Part shown: positions 1 to 7,844 of the stretch, one piece after another
Layout of the letters: every line of letters starts with the position of its first letter
Numbering within the stretch: position 1 is the stretch's first letter
Assembly (NCBI RefSeq): GCF_900091955.1
Contig: NZ_FMDF01000144.1
Coordinates: 35,980 to 99,979, forward strand
DNA from: Streptomyces sp. Ncost-T10-10d
GTDB taxonomy: Bacteria; Actinomycetota; Actinomycetes; Streptomycetales; Streptomycetaceae
Reading direction: 5' to 3'
DNA length: 64,000 nt
The notes under the pieces: model-generated
What the model saw: only the letters and a program-made list of their open reading frames with translations
What the model was told of the DNA's origin: nothing
Databases searched by the model: none
Made by a program: the position numbers and the translations under genes

Positions 1-1
1 G

Positions 2-1138
2 GTCAGCTTCGACCCGCGCGGGGTCGGTCGCAGTGCGGGCGTGGAGTGCGAGACCGACCAGCAGCTCGACGCCCGCTACGAGACCGACGCCACCCCGGAC
101 AACAGCGCCGATGTGAATGCCTTCGTCAAGGACATCAAGACGTTCGCGTCGGCCTGCGAGAAGAACTCCGGCAAAGAACTCCCCTACGTCGGCACCACCA
201 ACGCCGCCCGCGACATGGATCTGATGCGTCAGGTGCTCGGAGACAAGAAGCTGTACTACTTCGGCATCTCGTACGGCACCGAACTGGGCGGCGTCTACGC
301 CAACTTGTTCCCGAAGAACGTCGGCAGGTCGGTACTGGACGGGGTGGTCGACCCGACCCTGGACTCCGTGCAGTCCTCGCTCGGCCAGGCCAAGGGGTTC
401 CAGCTCGCGCTGGACAACTTCGCCAAGGACTGCGTGGACCGCGGCGCCGCCTGCAAGCTCCCCGGTTCCACCGGGAAGGAGGTCGAGCAGGGGATCTCCG
501 GCCTTCTCGCCCGGCTGGAGAAGAAGCCGATCCCGGGGCTCGGGTCCCGGCAGCTGACGCAGTCCCTGGCCATCACCGGCATCGCGGCCGCCCTCTACTC
601 CAAGGAGACCTGGCCACTGCTGGAGCAGGGAGTGGACGAGGCCGACGGCGGGAACGGCGCGCTGCTCCTCGCTCTCGCGGACTCGCTGAACGGCCGTGAG
701 GCCGACGGTCACTACAACAATCTGATGGCCGCCAACACCGCCATCAACTGCGCCGACTCCAAGCAGCGGTTCACCGCGGACCAGGCCATGGCGAAGCTCC
801 CGGAGTTCCAGTCCGCCTCGCCGGTCTTCGGTGACTATCTGGGCTGGGGTCTGCTCGCCTGCACCGGCTGGCCGGTGGCGGGCGTCTGGGAGACCCCCGA
901 CGTCAGCGCCCCGGGTGCCGCCCCCATCCTCGTCATCGGCAACACCGGCGACCCGGCGACCCCGTACAAGGGAGCGAAGGCGATGGTCGACGCGCTGGGC
1001 AAGGGCGTCGGTGTGGAGCTGACGTACGAGGGCCAGGGGCACGGCGCGTACAACAGCGGCAATGCCTGTGTGCAGAAGGCCGTGGGCAGCTATCTGCTGG
1101 ACGGCAAGGTTCCGGCGGCCGGGACGGTCTGCAAGTAA
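2..1138 (+). CDS. Tripeptidyl-aminopeptidase-like alpha/beta hydrolase (5' end missing)
   Basis: The reading frame is open from base 2, so the gene begins upstream of the window and only its C-terminal part is seen. It resembles the Streptomyces SlpD/SlpE and Tap family, exported serine peptidases that release N-terminal peptides. The nucleophile elbow is GISYGTELGG (serine in SYG). The C-terminal TAP-like domain has the acid in VIGNTGDPATPY and the histidine in GQGHGAY. The protein is closely similar along its length to the complete gene downstream, so the pair is a tandem duplication. The signal peptide expected for the family lies outside the window. The substrate is not determined by the sequence. 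Confidence 0.9.
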   Translation, partial: VSFDPRGVGRSAGVECETDQQLDARYETDATPDNSADVNAFVKDIKTFASACEKNSGKELPYVGTTNAARDMDLMRQVLGDKKLYYFGISYGTELGGVYANLFPKNVGRSVLDGVVDPTLDSVQSSLGQAKGFQLALDNFAKDCVDRGAACKLPGSTGKEVEQGISGLLARLEKKPIPGLGSRQLTQSLAITGIAAALYSKETWPLLEQGVDEADGGNGALLLALADSLNGREADGHYNNLMAANTAINCADSKQRFTADQAMAKLPEFQSASPVFGDYLGWGLLACTGWPVAGVWETPDVSAPGAAPILVIGNTGDPATPYKGAKAMVDALGKGVGVELTYEGQGHGAYNSGNACVQKAVGSYLLDGKVPAAGTVCK

Positions 1139-1159
1139 TCCACCGTCTCGAACGGCCCG

Positions 1160-1222
1160 GGTCCTGCCGTCGAACCGCCGTCGCCGCCCAACCACGGCTG
1201 ACGGCAGTTCGACGGCAGGACC
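1160..1222. terminator. Long hairpin between the two peptidase genes
   Basis: A perfect 16-bp inverted repeat, GGTCCTGCCGTCGAAC at 1160-1175 and its complement at 1207-1222, encloses an inner 6-bp pairing (1177-1182 with 1200-1205). It starts 21 nt after the stop of the first gene and ends 59 nt before the second start. It is most likely a terminator for the first gene. There is no U-tract, as is usual in Streptomyces. Confidence 0.6.
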
Positions 1223-1239
1223 TAGCATGGGCGCACTTT

Positions 1240-1258
1240 CTGTACGTCGTATGTACAG
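1240..1258. promoter_or_regulatory. Inverted repeat upstream of the second peptidase gene
   Basis: CTGTAC and GTACAG flank a 7-nt spacer, 23 nt before the GTG start at 1282. The position fits an operator or promoter element, but no known regulator can be assigned. Confidence 0.3.
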
Positions 1259-1281
1259 GCACTTCGGGGAGGGACGTACAC

Positions 1282-2865
1282 GTGGTCGGACACGCACGCG
1301 CCGGGGCTCTGGCGGGCACCGCACTTCTGCTGACGGGGCTGCTCGCGGGCTGTGGCGGGGGTACGGACGACAAGCCGGCCGACAGGACGGACCGCGGTGC
1401 GGCGTCCTCGCCGGGCCGGTCGTCCACTCCGAGCGGGCAGCCCGGCACGCCCGCCCTGCCCGCCGCGCTCACCTCCCAGCGGCCGGACTGGAAGAGCTGC
1501 AAGGCCCCCGCAGGCAGCAGCGCTCCCGGTGCCGGCTGGCGGTGCGCGACCGTCGAGGTACCGCTGGACTACGCGAAGCCGGCCGGCGACACGATCCGGA
1601 TCGCACTGATCCGCAAGGAGGCCCGGGACAAGGGCCGGCGCCTGGGCTCGATGCTGTTCAACTTCGGCGGCCCGGGCGGTTCGGGCGTCTCGATACTGCC
1701 GCGCGCCGCCGGCTCGTACGAGAAGCTCAACGCCCGCTACGACCTGGTGAGCTTCGACCCGCGCGGAGTCGCGGGCAGCGCGGGGGTGAACTGCCGTACC
1801 GACAAGGAGGCGGAGGACGCCTACCGGAAGGTCGACATGACTCCGGACACGGCGGCGGAGGAGGCCGCGTTCATGAAGGACGGCGCGGACTTCGGCGCCG
1901 GCTGCGAGCGCCGCTCCGGCAAGGTCCTGCCGTACGTCGGCACGACGAACGCCGCCCGGGACCTGGATCTGATCCGTGAGGTGCTCGGCGACAAGAAGCT
2001 CACCTACTTCGGCATGTCGTACGGCACGGAGCTCGGCGGCACCTACGCACACCTCTTCCCCAAGAACGTCGGCCGGACCGTCCTGGACGCCGTCGTCGAC
2101 CCGACCGCGGACACGATCGGGCACGCCCGCAACCAGGCGACCGGCTTCCAGCGCGCGCTGGAAAATTATCTCAAGGACCGCGGCCAGGACCCGAAGGCCG
2201 GGACGCAGCGCATCGCCCGGCTGCTGAAGCAGATCGACAAGAAGCCGCTGCCGACCACCTCGGGCCGGGAGCTCAACGAGTCGCTGGCCATCACCGGCAT
2301 CGTCATGCCGCTCTACGCCAAGAGCAACTGGCCGTATCTGACCCAGGCGCTGGACGAGGCCGAGAAGAGCGGCACCGGCAACATGCTGCTCCAGCTGGCC
2401 GACGCGTACAACGGCCGTGACGAGAAGGGGCACTACGACACCCAGAACCACTCGCAGCGCGCCATCTCCTGCGCGGACAGCAAGCTGAGGCCGACGGCGG
2501 CCGAGGCCAGGGCCAGGGCCATGCTCCCCGAGTTCCGGAAGCTGTCCCCGGTGTTCGGCCCGTTCCTGGCGTGGGACACGGCCGGCTGGTGTGCCGAGTG
2601 GCCGGTGAAGGGTGAGCACGACAACCCGGAGGCAAGCGCTCCGGGCGCCGGTCCGATCCTGGTGATCGGTACGACCGGTGACCCGGCGACGCCCTACGAG
2701 GGTGCGCAGAAGATGGCGGACGAGCTGGGCAGGGGCGTCGGCATCATGCTCACCAACAAGGGTGAGGGACACGGCGCGTACGGCGAGAGCACGTGCGTGA
2801 CGTCGACCGTGAACGCGTACTTCCTCGACGGGAAGGTCCCGGCGGACGGCAAGACCTGCTCGTGA
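1282..2865 (+). CDS. Secreted tripeptidyl-aminopeptidase-like lipoprotein
   Basis: The product has 527 residues. The GTG start follows a GGGGAGGG ribosome-binding site and gives a lipoprotein signal peptide ending LLTGLLAGC, so the mature N-terminal Cys should be lipidated. An alpha/beta hydrolase core follows, with oxyanion region FNFGGPGGSG (about residues 127-136), nucleophile elbow GMSYGTELGG (about 249) and the C-terminal TAP-like domain carrying GTTGDPATPY and GEGHGAY as acid and base regions. It matches the SlpD/SlpE family of mycelium-associated peptidases that trim N-terminal tripeptides outside the cell. It is a tandem paralogue of the truncated gene to its left and is separated from it by a hairpin and its own upstream region, so it is probably transcribed independently. 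Confidence 0.92.
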   Translation: MVGHARAGALAGTALLLTGLLAGCGGGTDDKPADRTDRGAASSPGRSSTPSGQPGTPALPAALTSQRPDWKSCKAPAGSSAPGAGWRCATVEVPLDYAKPAGDTIRIALIRKEARDKGRRLGSMLFNFGGPGGSGVSILPRAAGSYEKLNARYDLVSFDPRGVAGSAGVNCRTDKEAEDAYRKVDMTPDTAAEEAAFMKDGADFGAGCERRSGKVLPYVGTTNAARDLDLIREVLGDKKLTYFGMSYGTELGGTYAHLFPKNVGRTVLDAVVDPTADTIGHARNQATGFQRALENYLKDRGQDPKAGTQRIARLLKQIDKKPLPTTSGRELNESLAITGIVMPLYAKSNWPYLTQALDEAEKSGTGNMLLQLADAYNGRDEKGHYDTQNHSQRAISCADSKLRPTAAEARARAMLPEFRKLSPVFGPFLAWDTAGWCAEWPVKGEHDNPEASAPGAGPILVIGTTGDPATPYEGAQKMADELGRGVGIMLTNKGEGHGAYGESTCVTSTVNAYFLDGKVPADGKTCS

Positions 2866-2884
2866 CGCGGGACGTGTGCGTGGC

Positions 2885-2917
2885 GAAGGGGCCGGTCCGC
2901 TGCGGACCGGCCCCTTC
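2885..2917. terminator. Bidirectional terminator hairpin
   Basis: Arms of 16 bp (GAAGGGGCCGGTCCGC and its complement) are separated by one base. They lie between the converging stops of the peptidase gene and moeZ, so the hairpin probably terminates both. Confidence 0.75.
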
Positions 2918-2931
2918 GGCATGCCGAGCGT

Positions 2932-4110
2932 TTAGTACACCGGCTTCTCGGGCTCGATCTGGTTGACCCAGCCGATCACGCCGCCGCCCACGTGCACCGC
3001 GTCGGCGAAGCCCGCCGACTTGAGGACCGCGAGCACCTCGGCGCTGCGGACGCCGGTCTTGCAGTGCAGGACGATGCGCTTGTCCTGCGGGAGGCCCTGG
3101 AGGGCGTTGCCCATCAGGAACTCGTTCTTCGGGATCAGCCGGGCGCCGGGGATCGAGACGATCTCGAACTCGTTCGGCTCACGGACGTCGATGATCTCGA
3201 TCTTCTCGTCCGCGTCGATCCACTCCTTGAGCTGCTTGGGAGTGATCGTGGAGCCGAGCGCAGCCTCCTGGGCCTCCTCGGACACGACGCCGCAGAAGGC
3301 CTCGTAGTCGATGAGCTCCGTGACGGTCGGGTTCTCGCCGCAGACCGCGCAGTCGGGGTCCTTGCGGACCTTGACCTGGCGGTACTGCATCTCCAGGGCG
3401 TCGTAGATCATCAGCCGGCCGACCAGCGGGTCGCCGATACCGGCGAGCAGCTTGATGGCCTCCGTGACCTGGATGGAGCCGACCGAGGCGCAGAGCACCC
3501 CGAGCACGCCGCCCTCGGCGCAGGAGGGGACCATGCCCGGCGGGGGCGGCTCCGGGTAGAGGCAGCGGTAGCAGGGGCCGTGCTCGGACCAGAAGACGGA
3601 CGCCTGGCCGTCGAACCGGTAGATCGAGCCCCAGATGTACGGCTTGTTCAGCAGAACGGCTGCGTCGTTGACCAGATAGCGGGTGGCGAAGTTGTCCGTG
3701 CCGTCCACGATCAGGTCGTACTGGGCGAAGATGTCCATCACGTTGTCGGCTTCGAGCCGCTCCTCGTGAAGGACCACATTCACGTACGGATTGATGCCCA
3801 GCACCGAGTCCTTGGCGGATTCGGCCTTGGAGCGGCCGATGTCGGCCTGGCTGTGGATGATCTGGCGCTGCAGGTTCGACTCGTCGACCTCGTCGAACTC
3901 CACGATGCCGAGCGTGCCGACACCGGCGGCGGCCAGGTACATCAGGGCCGGCGAACCGAGACCGCCGGCGCCGACACAGAGCACCTTTGCGTTCTTCAGC
4001 CGCTTCTGCCCGTCCATCCCGACATCCGGGATGATCAGGTGGCGGGAGTACCTGCGGACCTCGTCGACGGTGAGCTCAGCAGCTGGCTCGACCAGGGGTG
4101 GCAGCGACAC
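2932..4110 (-). CDS. moeZ: Adenylyltransferase/sulfurtransferase MoeZ
   Basis: The product has 392 residues. The N-terminal ThiF/MoeB-type domain (about 15-260) has the nucleotide-binding motif GAGGLGSPALMYLAAAGVG and zinc-type cysteine pairs (CYRC and CAVC). A C-terminal rhodanese domain (about 285-392) carries the active-site loop HCKTGVRS. MoeZ adenylates the C-terminus of ubiquitin-like sulfur carriers and transfers sulfur to them, feeding molybdopterin and other thio-pathways in the cytosol. The GTG start is preceded by GAGG about 5 nt upstream. In M. tuberculosis moeZ (Rv3206c) sits beside the DUF3152 gene. Here about 11 kb separates them. Confidence 0.93.
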   Translation of the reverse strand: MSLPPLVEPAAELTVDEVRRYSRHLIIPDVGMDGQKRLKNAKVLCVGAGGLGSPALMYLAAAGVGTLGIVEFDEVDESNLQRQIIHSQADIGRSKAESAKDSVLGINPYVNVVLHEERLEADNVMDIFAQYDLIVDGTDNFATRYLVNDAAVLLNKPYIWGSIYRFDGQASVFWSEHGPCYRCLYPEPPPPGMVPSCAEGGVLGVLCASVGSIQVTEAIKLLAGIGDPLVGRLMIYDALEMQYRQVKVRKDPDCAVCGENPTVTELIDYEAFCGVVSEEAQEAALGSTITPKQLKEWIDADEKIEIIDVREPNEFEIVSIPGARLIPKNEFLMGNALQGLPQDKRIVLHCKTGVRSAEVLAVLKSAGFADAVHVGGGVIGWVNQIEPEKPVY

Positions 4111-4140
4111 AGGAACCTCAACAATGCAGGTGGTCGGTTT

Positions 4141-4161
4141 CTACGTACTTCAGCTACGTAC
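4141..4161. promoter_or_regulatory. Direct repeat CTACGTAC upstream of moeZ
   Basis: CTACGTAC occurs at 4141-4148 and 4154-4161 (period 13), in the gap between the spherulin-4 gene and moeZ. The self-complementary TACGTA core could be an operator. No factor is recognised. Confidence 0.25.
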
Positions 4162-4195
4162 GGTTGTTCTTGCCGTAACACTGCCACGCCCCTTC

Positions 4196-5020
4196 TCATT
4201 CCGAGATACCAGGTCCGATCCGCGAGACGATTTCGTCCCAGTACCTGGGCAGCGCCGCGAATGGGTCCGTTTGTCCGTGTTGATCGTCCCGGTCCGTGAA
4301 GAAGATCGTGCCCGCGCCCTGCCAGCGGGCGATGCGCATGGCCTCTTCGAGGTGGGTGCGCGGAACGCCGTGGACGAAGTGCGCGAACCGCTCCGGCGGA
4401 TGGGCGGCGGTCCACTCCGCCACCTGCGACCAGCGATAGTCGGTCCACGGCCCGGAGTACGTGACCAACTGGTCGGCGGCCTCGGCATAGCCCGGATGCG
4501 GATGGGTGCCCAGCCCCAGCACCAGCGGCCCGCGCTCCTCCCCCTGGTCACCGTGTTCGAGAAGCGTGGCGAGTGTGCTGGTGAGACGGCGGACCGCCGC
4601 GAGATCGGCACGCCCGGCCGGGCACCGGCCGAGATAGAAGCCGTCGACGCGGTACCAGTCGAGGAAGGACTGCGCGTCGGCGATCAGTTCCCCGAAGGAG
4701 CGGCTGCCGAAGGCCAGATCGAGGTGGCCGAGCAGCCGGCCGCCTGCCGCCCGGATGGAGTCCTGCGGGGCCTCGCCGTGCACGGCCCGCTCCCGCGCGT
4801 TGCGGAGCCGGCCCGCGGCCTCCAGACAGTGCGGGTCGGGGCGGGCGCCGGGGCCGTTGTCGATGTTGAGGACCGCCCAGTGCAGCGGGGTGCCGGGGCG
4901 GGTGAGCTCGGCCCATTCGGTGGCGGCGAGCAGCGGATGCGCGTAACCGGGGACGCCGAAGCCGAGCTGTTCGGCGCCGCTGGTCCGGCGGGTGGTCTCG
5001 GTGGAGGTCAGATACGGCAC
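4196..5020 (-). CDS. Spherulation-specific family 4 (Spherulin-4) protein
   Basis: The product has 274 residues, starting with GTG and overlapping the end of the epimerase gene by 13 nt, which implies translational coupling. The sequence follows the spherulin-4/Sph3 glycoside-hydrolase fold: GFGVPGYAHP near the N-terminus, AVLNIDNGPG, GHLDLAFGSRSFGELIADA with WYRVDGFYL, and a C-terminal TIFFTDRDD...LPRYWDEIV block. Characterised fungal relatives cleave galactosamine-containing exopolysaccharide. No signal peptide is evident, so it may act in the cytoplasm or leave by another route. Where relatives have an acidic residue after the DGF/I strand, this protein reads FYLGRCP, so hydrolytic activity is uncertain. 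It is the last gene of the PelF-like operon. Confidence 0.82.
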   Translation of the reverse strand: MPYLTSTETTRRTSGAEQLGFGVPGYAHPLLAATEWAELTRPGTPLHWAVLNIDNGPGARPDPHCLEAAGRLRNARERAVHGEAPQDSIRAAGGRLLGHLDLAFGSRSFGELIADAQSFLDWYRVDGFYLGRCPAGRADLAAVRRLTSTLATLLEHGDQGEERGPLVLGLGTHPHPGYAEAADQLVTYSGPWTDYRWSQVAEWTAAHPPERFAHFVHGVPRTHLEEAMRIARWQGAGTIFFTDRDDQHGQTDPFAALPRYWDEIVSRIGPGISE

Positions 5021-5973
5021 GCCGCCTCCATCCAGATGTCGGCGAGGGACTCCTCCAGATTGATCCGGGGGCGCCAGCCGAGCCGGTCCCTGGCGGTGCG
5101 GACGTCGGCCTGCTGCCAGGCCCCGCAGCCGTCCGGGTAGGGGGAAGGGGTCGCCGAGAGGTGCTCGATGACCGACTCGGTGGAGGTGCGCGGGGCGCCG
5201 ATGGGCAGCCGGGGCGGGGGCGCGTCGAGTTCGTGGAGTGCGCCCCCGTATCCGGCGACCCTGGCGAGGACGGCGGCCGCGTCCCGGAGCCGCACGGCGC
5301 GGCCGGTGCCGATGTTGACGACGCCCTGCGCTGCGGAGAGCGAGGCGGCGTGGACGGCGCGCGCGACATCGCGAACATCGACGAAGTCGCGCTGCACGCC
5401 GAGGCCGCTGAGCTTCAGCTCGCCGTCGCCGGACTGCATGGCCCGGCGCATCGCCTCGGCAAGCCTGCCGAGCGGGGAACCGGCCGGGGTCCCGGGGCCG
5501 ACCGGGGAGAAGACCCGCAGCACAACCGCGTCGAGGCCGGAGCCGAGGACGAGCTCGGTGGCTGCGAGCTTGCTGACACCGTACGGGCCGCCGGGGCGCG
5601 GAATTGCGTCCTCCGCGGTCGATGAGCCGGGCTGCGAGGGCCCGTACTCCGACGAACAGCCGACCTGGACGAGACGGGCCGTACAGCCGCTGCGCCGCAT
5701 TGCCTCGCAGACGGTGGCGACGGCGACGGTGTTGTGGCGGGTCAGATCGCGGGCCCCGCCGCGGGTGGCGCCCGCGCAGTTGACGACGACCCCGGGGTGG
5801 ACGGCGTCCAGGAAGCGGGTCAGCGCGCCGGGGCTGCCGCCGGCGAGGTCGAACCGTACGTCGGCGTCGTCGCCGCGGCCGAGCGCCGTGAGGTGCACGG
5901 CGGGGTCGGCGAGGAGGCGGTCGGCCACGAACCGGCCGAGGAATCCGTTGGCGCCGAGCAGCAGCACCCTCAT
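5008..5973 (-). CDS. NAD-dependent epimerase/dehydratase (extended SDR)
   Basis: The product has 321 residues. The start ATG at 5973 has a strong GAGGGGG site upstream and gives MRVLLLGANGFLGRFVADRL, the Rossmann NAD-binding motif GxxGFLG. SSEYG (serine) and YGVSK (catalytic Tyr/Lys) follow, then a conserved RDFVDVRDVARA segment. It belongs to the UDP-sugar epimerase/dehydratase group. In this context it probably supplies or modifies a nucleotide sugar for the PelF-like glycosyltransferase, but the substrate cannot be read from sequence. It overlaps the downstream spherulin-4 gene by 13 nt and lies 179 nt after the membrane-protein gene. An in-frame open extension upstream of 5973 is antisense noise from the membrane gene. 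Confidence 0.9.
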   Translation of the reverse strand: MRVLLLGANGFLGRFVADRLLADPAVHLTALGRGDDADVRFDLAGGSPGALTRFLDAVHPGVVVNCAGATRGGARDLTRHNTVAVATVCEAMRRSGCTARLVQVGCSSEYGPSQPGSSTAEDAIPRPGGPYGVSKLAATELVLGSGLDAVVLRVFSPVGPGTPAGSPLGRLAEAMRRAMQSGDGELKLSGLGVQRDFVDVRDVARAVHAASLSAAQGVVNIGTGRAVRLRDAAAVLARVAGYGGALHELDAPPPRLPIGAPRTSTESVIEHLSATPSPYPDGCGAWQQADVRTARDRLGWRPRINLEESLADIWMEAACRI

Positions 5974-6152
5974 CGCGCGCCCCCTCGGTGCCGACGGCGG
6001 ACTGCCGGTGCGAGGGATTGGGGGGTCATGTCCGGTGTCTCCTTGAGGAAGTGTGATGCGGTACGGGGAAGGACCCGCGGCGTCGGCTCCGCGGGGGGGT
6101 GCCGGTGGTTCGTCCATGGGGCGGAGCGGTGGTGCGACTTCGGTCGCGCGGG

Positions 6153-7844
6153 TTACACGGTGGTGCGGGTTTCGTCGCCGGGTGTGGTGTGGGCGGATGC
6201 CCGGGAGAGGGCGACGGTGGCGGTGATCAGCAGCCCGAGCGCGGCTGCGCCACAGGCGACGGCGGGTACGGCTCCGGTGCCGGCCGCCATGACAAGGGCG
6301 TCGACGGGACGGGCGAGGAAGTGCAGACCGGGCAGCCGCCCGGCCAGGACCAGGGCGGGTGCCAGCGCTTCGAGGGCGCAGGCGACGGCGAGTCCGACGG
6401 CGGCGGGTTCGGGGAAGCCGTGCACGGTCAGCAGCCGGGCCAGCAGGAGCAGCACACCGAGCGCGGCCGCCCCGACGAAGGCGCCGCCGCCCCCGTACCC
6501 CAGATGCGCGACGTAGAGCAGCACGGCGAGGACGCACAGGTGGAGTGCGACGGCTCCGAACAACAGGGGGCGCACGCCTGCTGCGAACTCCTCCAGCGCG
6601 CGGCTGTCGATGAGTTTGCGGTGTGCGTGTACGGAGAAGAGGTGCGCGCACCAAGCGGCCGGGGCGACGGAGAGGGCCAGCCCCAGCAGCGGTGCGGGAG
6701 TGAGCGTCCAAGGGCCTTCGGGGCCGCCGCTGAGCACCTGGTCGAGCAGCGCTTCGCCGTACAGGACATAGCCGAGGAGCCAGCAGCCGTACACATGGGC
6801 GGCACCCGAGGAACGGCCTTCGGCGTGCAGGGGGCCGCTGCGCAGGCTGAGGGCGAGTCCGACGATGCCGATGAGCGCTCCGGTGAGGGCGATCGCAAGC
6901 CGTCCCTGGCCTCCGAGCATCCCCTCGGTGAGCCTCAGTGCGCCGGCGGTCGCGATGCAGGCCGCGCCCGGCACCAGTGCGCGGAGGGACCAGGCGGCGC
7001 GCGTCTCGGTGTCGCGCTCCGGCGCGCGGAGCGCTATTGCGGGCTTTTGTGTTACGGCGGGTACCCGGGCGAAGAGCTCCTCGGCGAGCGAGAAGACATC
7101 GCGGTGCCGGTAGCGGGCGGCGGCGCGGTCGGTGACGCCATGGGCTTCGAGCCCGGCGGCGATCTCCAGCGGATCGACGGCCCGCTCGCACAGCTCGCGA
7201 TGACGGTGCATCAGCGATTTCACGGGGTCGGCGGGACCGCGGCGCGAGGCGTTGAGCTTGCGCGCCGGAGCGGCACGCGCGATCTCGGGGGCGCGGGGAG
7301 CCACAGCCCTCTCTGCGGAGGTCTGCTCCGCGAAGGCCTGCTCTACGGGAACCTGATCTGCGGCGGTGTTCTCCGCAGTGGGTTTCTCCGTGGCCGCGTT
7401 CCCCGTGGCCGCGTTCCCCATGGCCGCGTTCCCCATGGCCGCGTTCCCCGCAGTTTTCGGTGCGGAGGCGGGGTCGGCGTCCGGAACCGAAGGGGGACGA
7501 CCGGCCTCGGCCGATACGTCACCGGCCTCGACGACCCGAGAAGCCTCGTTCCGAACATCCTCGTCCGGCACGCCCACGGGCTCGACCGCAGCTGCCGCCA
7601 CCGCTGCCGGGTCCGGGTCCGGCGGGCCCCACACCGGCTCCGAGATCTCGGCGACGAGTGTCTCGGAGACGAGCGCCCGCGAGCGGAGGTCCCAGCTTCC
7701 GCCGGTGGTCGGTGCGGCGGGTGCGTCGGACACGTCGGTCGGGCCGCCCATGGTGGTTCCTCCGTGATCGTCGCCGACTGCGTCGGACCGTCCCGGCCCG
7801 CCGTCGCAGCCCGGCCCGGCCGTCCCCTGCTGCTCTTCACACAT
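6153..7844 (-). CDS. Polytopic membrane protein of the PelF-like locus
   Basis: The product has 563 residues from the ATG at 7844, which overlaps the pelF stop in the sequence ATGTGTGA, a typical coupling arrangement. The first 200 or so residues are a low-complexity Ala/Pro/acidic region with a short repeat (GNAAM/GNAAT). A cytoplasmic segment and about eight to ten hydrophobic helices follow in the C-terminal 350 residues. No family is recognised with certainty. The position between a PelF-type glycosyltransferase and an epimerase suggests a part in polysaccharide synthesis or export, as PelG or PelE have elsewhere, but sequence similarity to those is not evident to me. An alternative start at 7922 would lie inside pelF. 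Confidence 0.75.
   Translation of the reverse strand: MCEEQQGTAGPGCDGGPGRSDAVGDDHGGTTMGGPTDVSDAPAAPTTGGSWDLRSRALVSETLVAEISEPVWGPPDPDPAAVAAAAVEPVGVPDEDVRNEASRVVEAGDVSAEAGRPPSVPDADPASAPKTAGNAAMGNAAMGNAATGNAATEKPTAENTAADQVPVEQAFAEQTSAERAVAPRAPEIARAAPARKLNASRRGPADPVKSLMHRHRELCERAVDPLEIAAGLEAHGVTDRAAARYRHRDVFSLAEELFARVPAVTQKPAIALRAPERDTETRAAWSLRALVPGAACIATAGALRLTEGMLGGQGRLAIALTGALIGIVGLALSLRSGPLHAEGRSSGAAHVYGCWLLGYVLYGEALLDQVLSGGPEGPWTLTPAPLLGLALSVAPAAWCAHLFSVHAHRKLIDSRALEEFAAGVRPLLFGAVALHLCVLAVLLYVAHLGYGGGGAFVGAAALGVLLLLARLLTVHGFPEPAAVGLAVACALEALAPALVLAGRLPGLHFLARPVDALVMAAGTGAVPAVACGAAALGLLITATVALSRASAHTTPGDETRTTV

Noticed and set aside
1222..2922. A 566-codon minus-strand open frame opposite the peptidase gene
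   Set aside because: The plus strand encodes a complete lipoprotein hydrolase with signal peptide and catalytic motifs. The antisense frame shows none.
5974..7191. N-terminal extension of the epimerase up to 7191
   Set aside because: It overlaps the membrane-protein gene in another frame and is Arg/Pro-rich noise. The Rossmann start at 5973 has a good ribosome-binding site.
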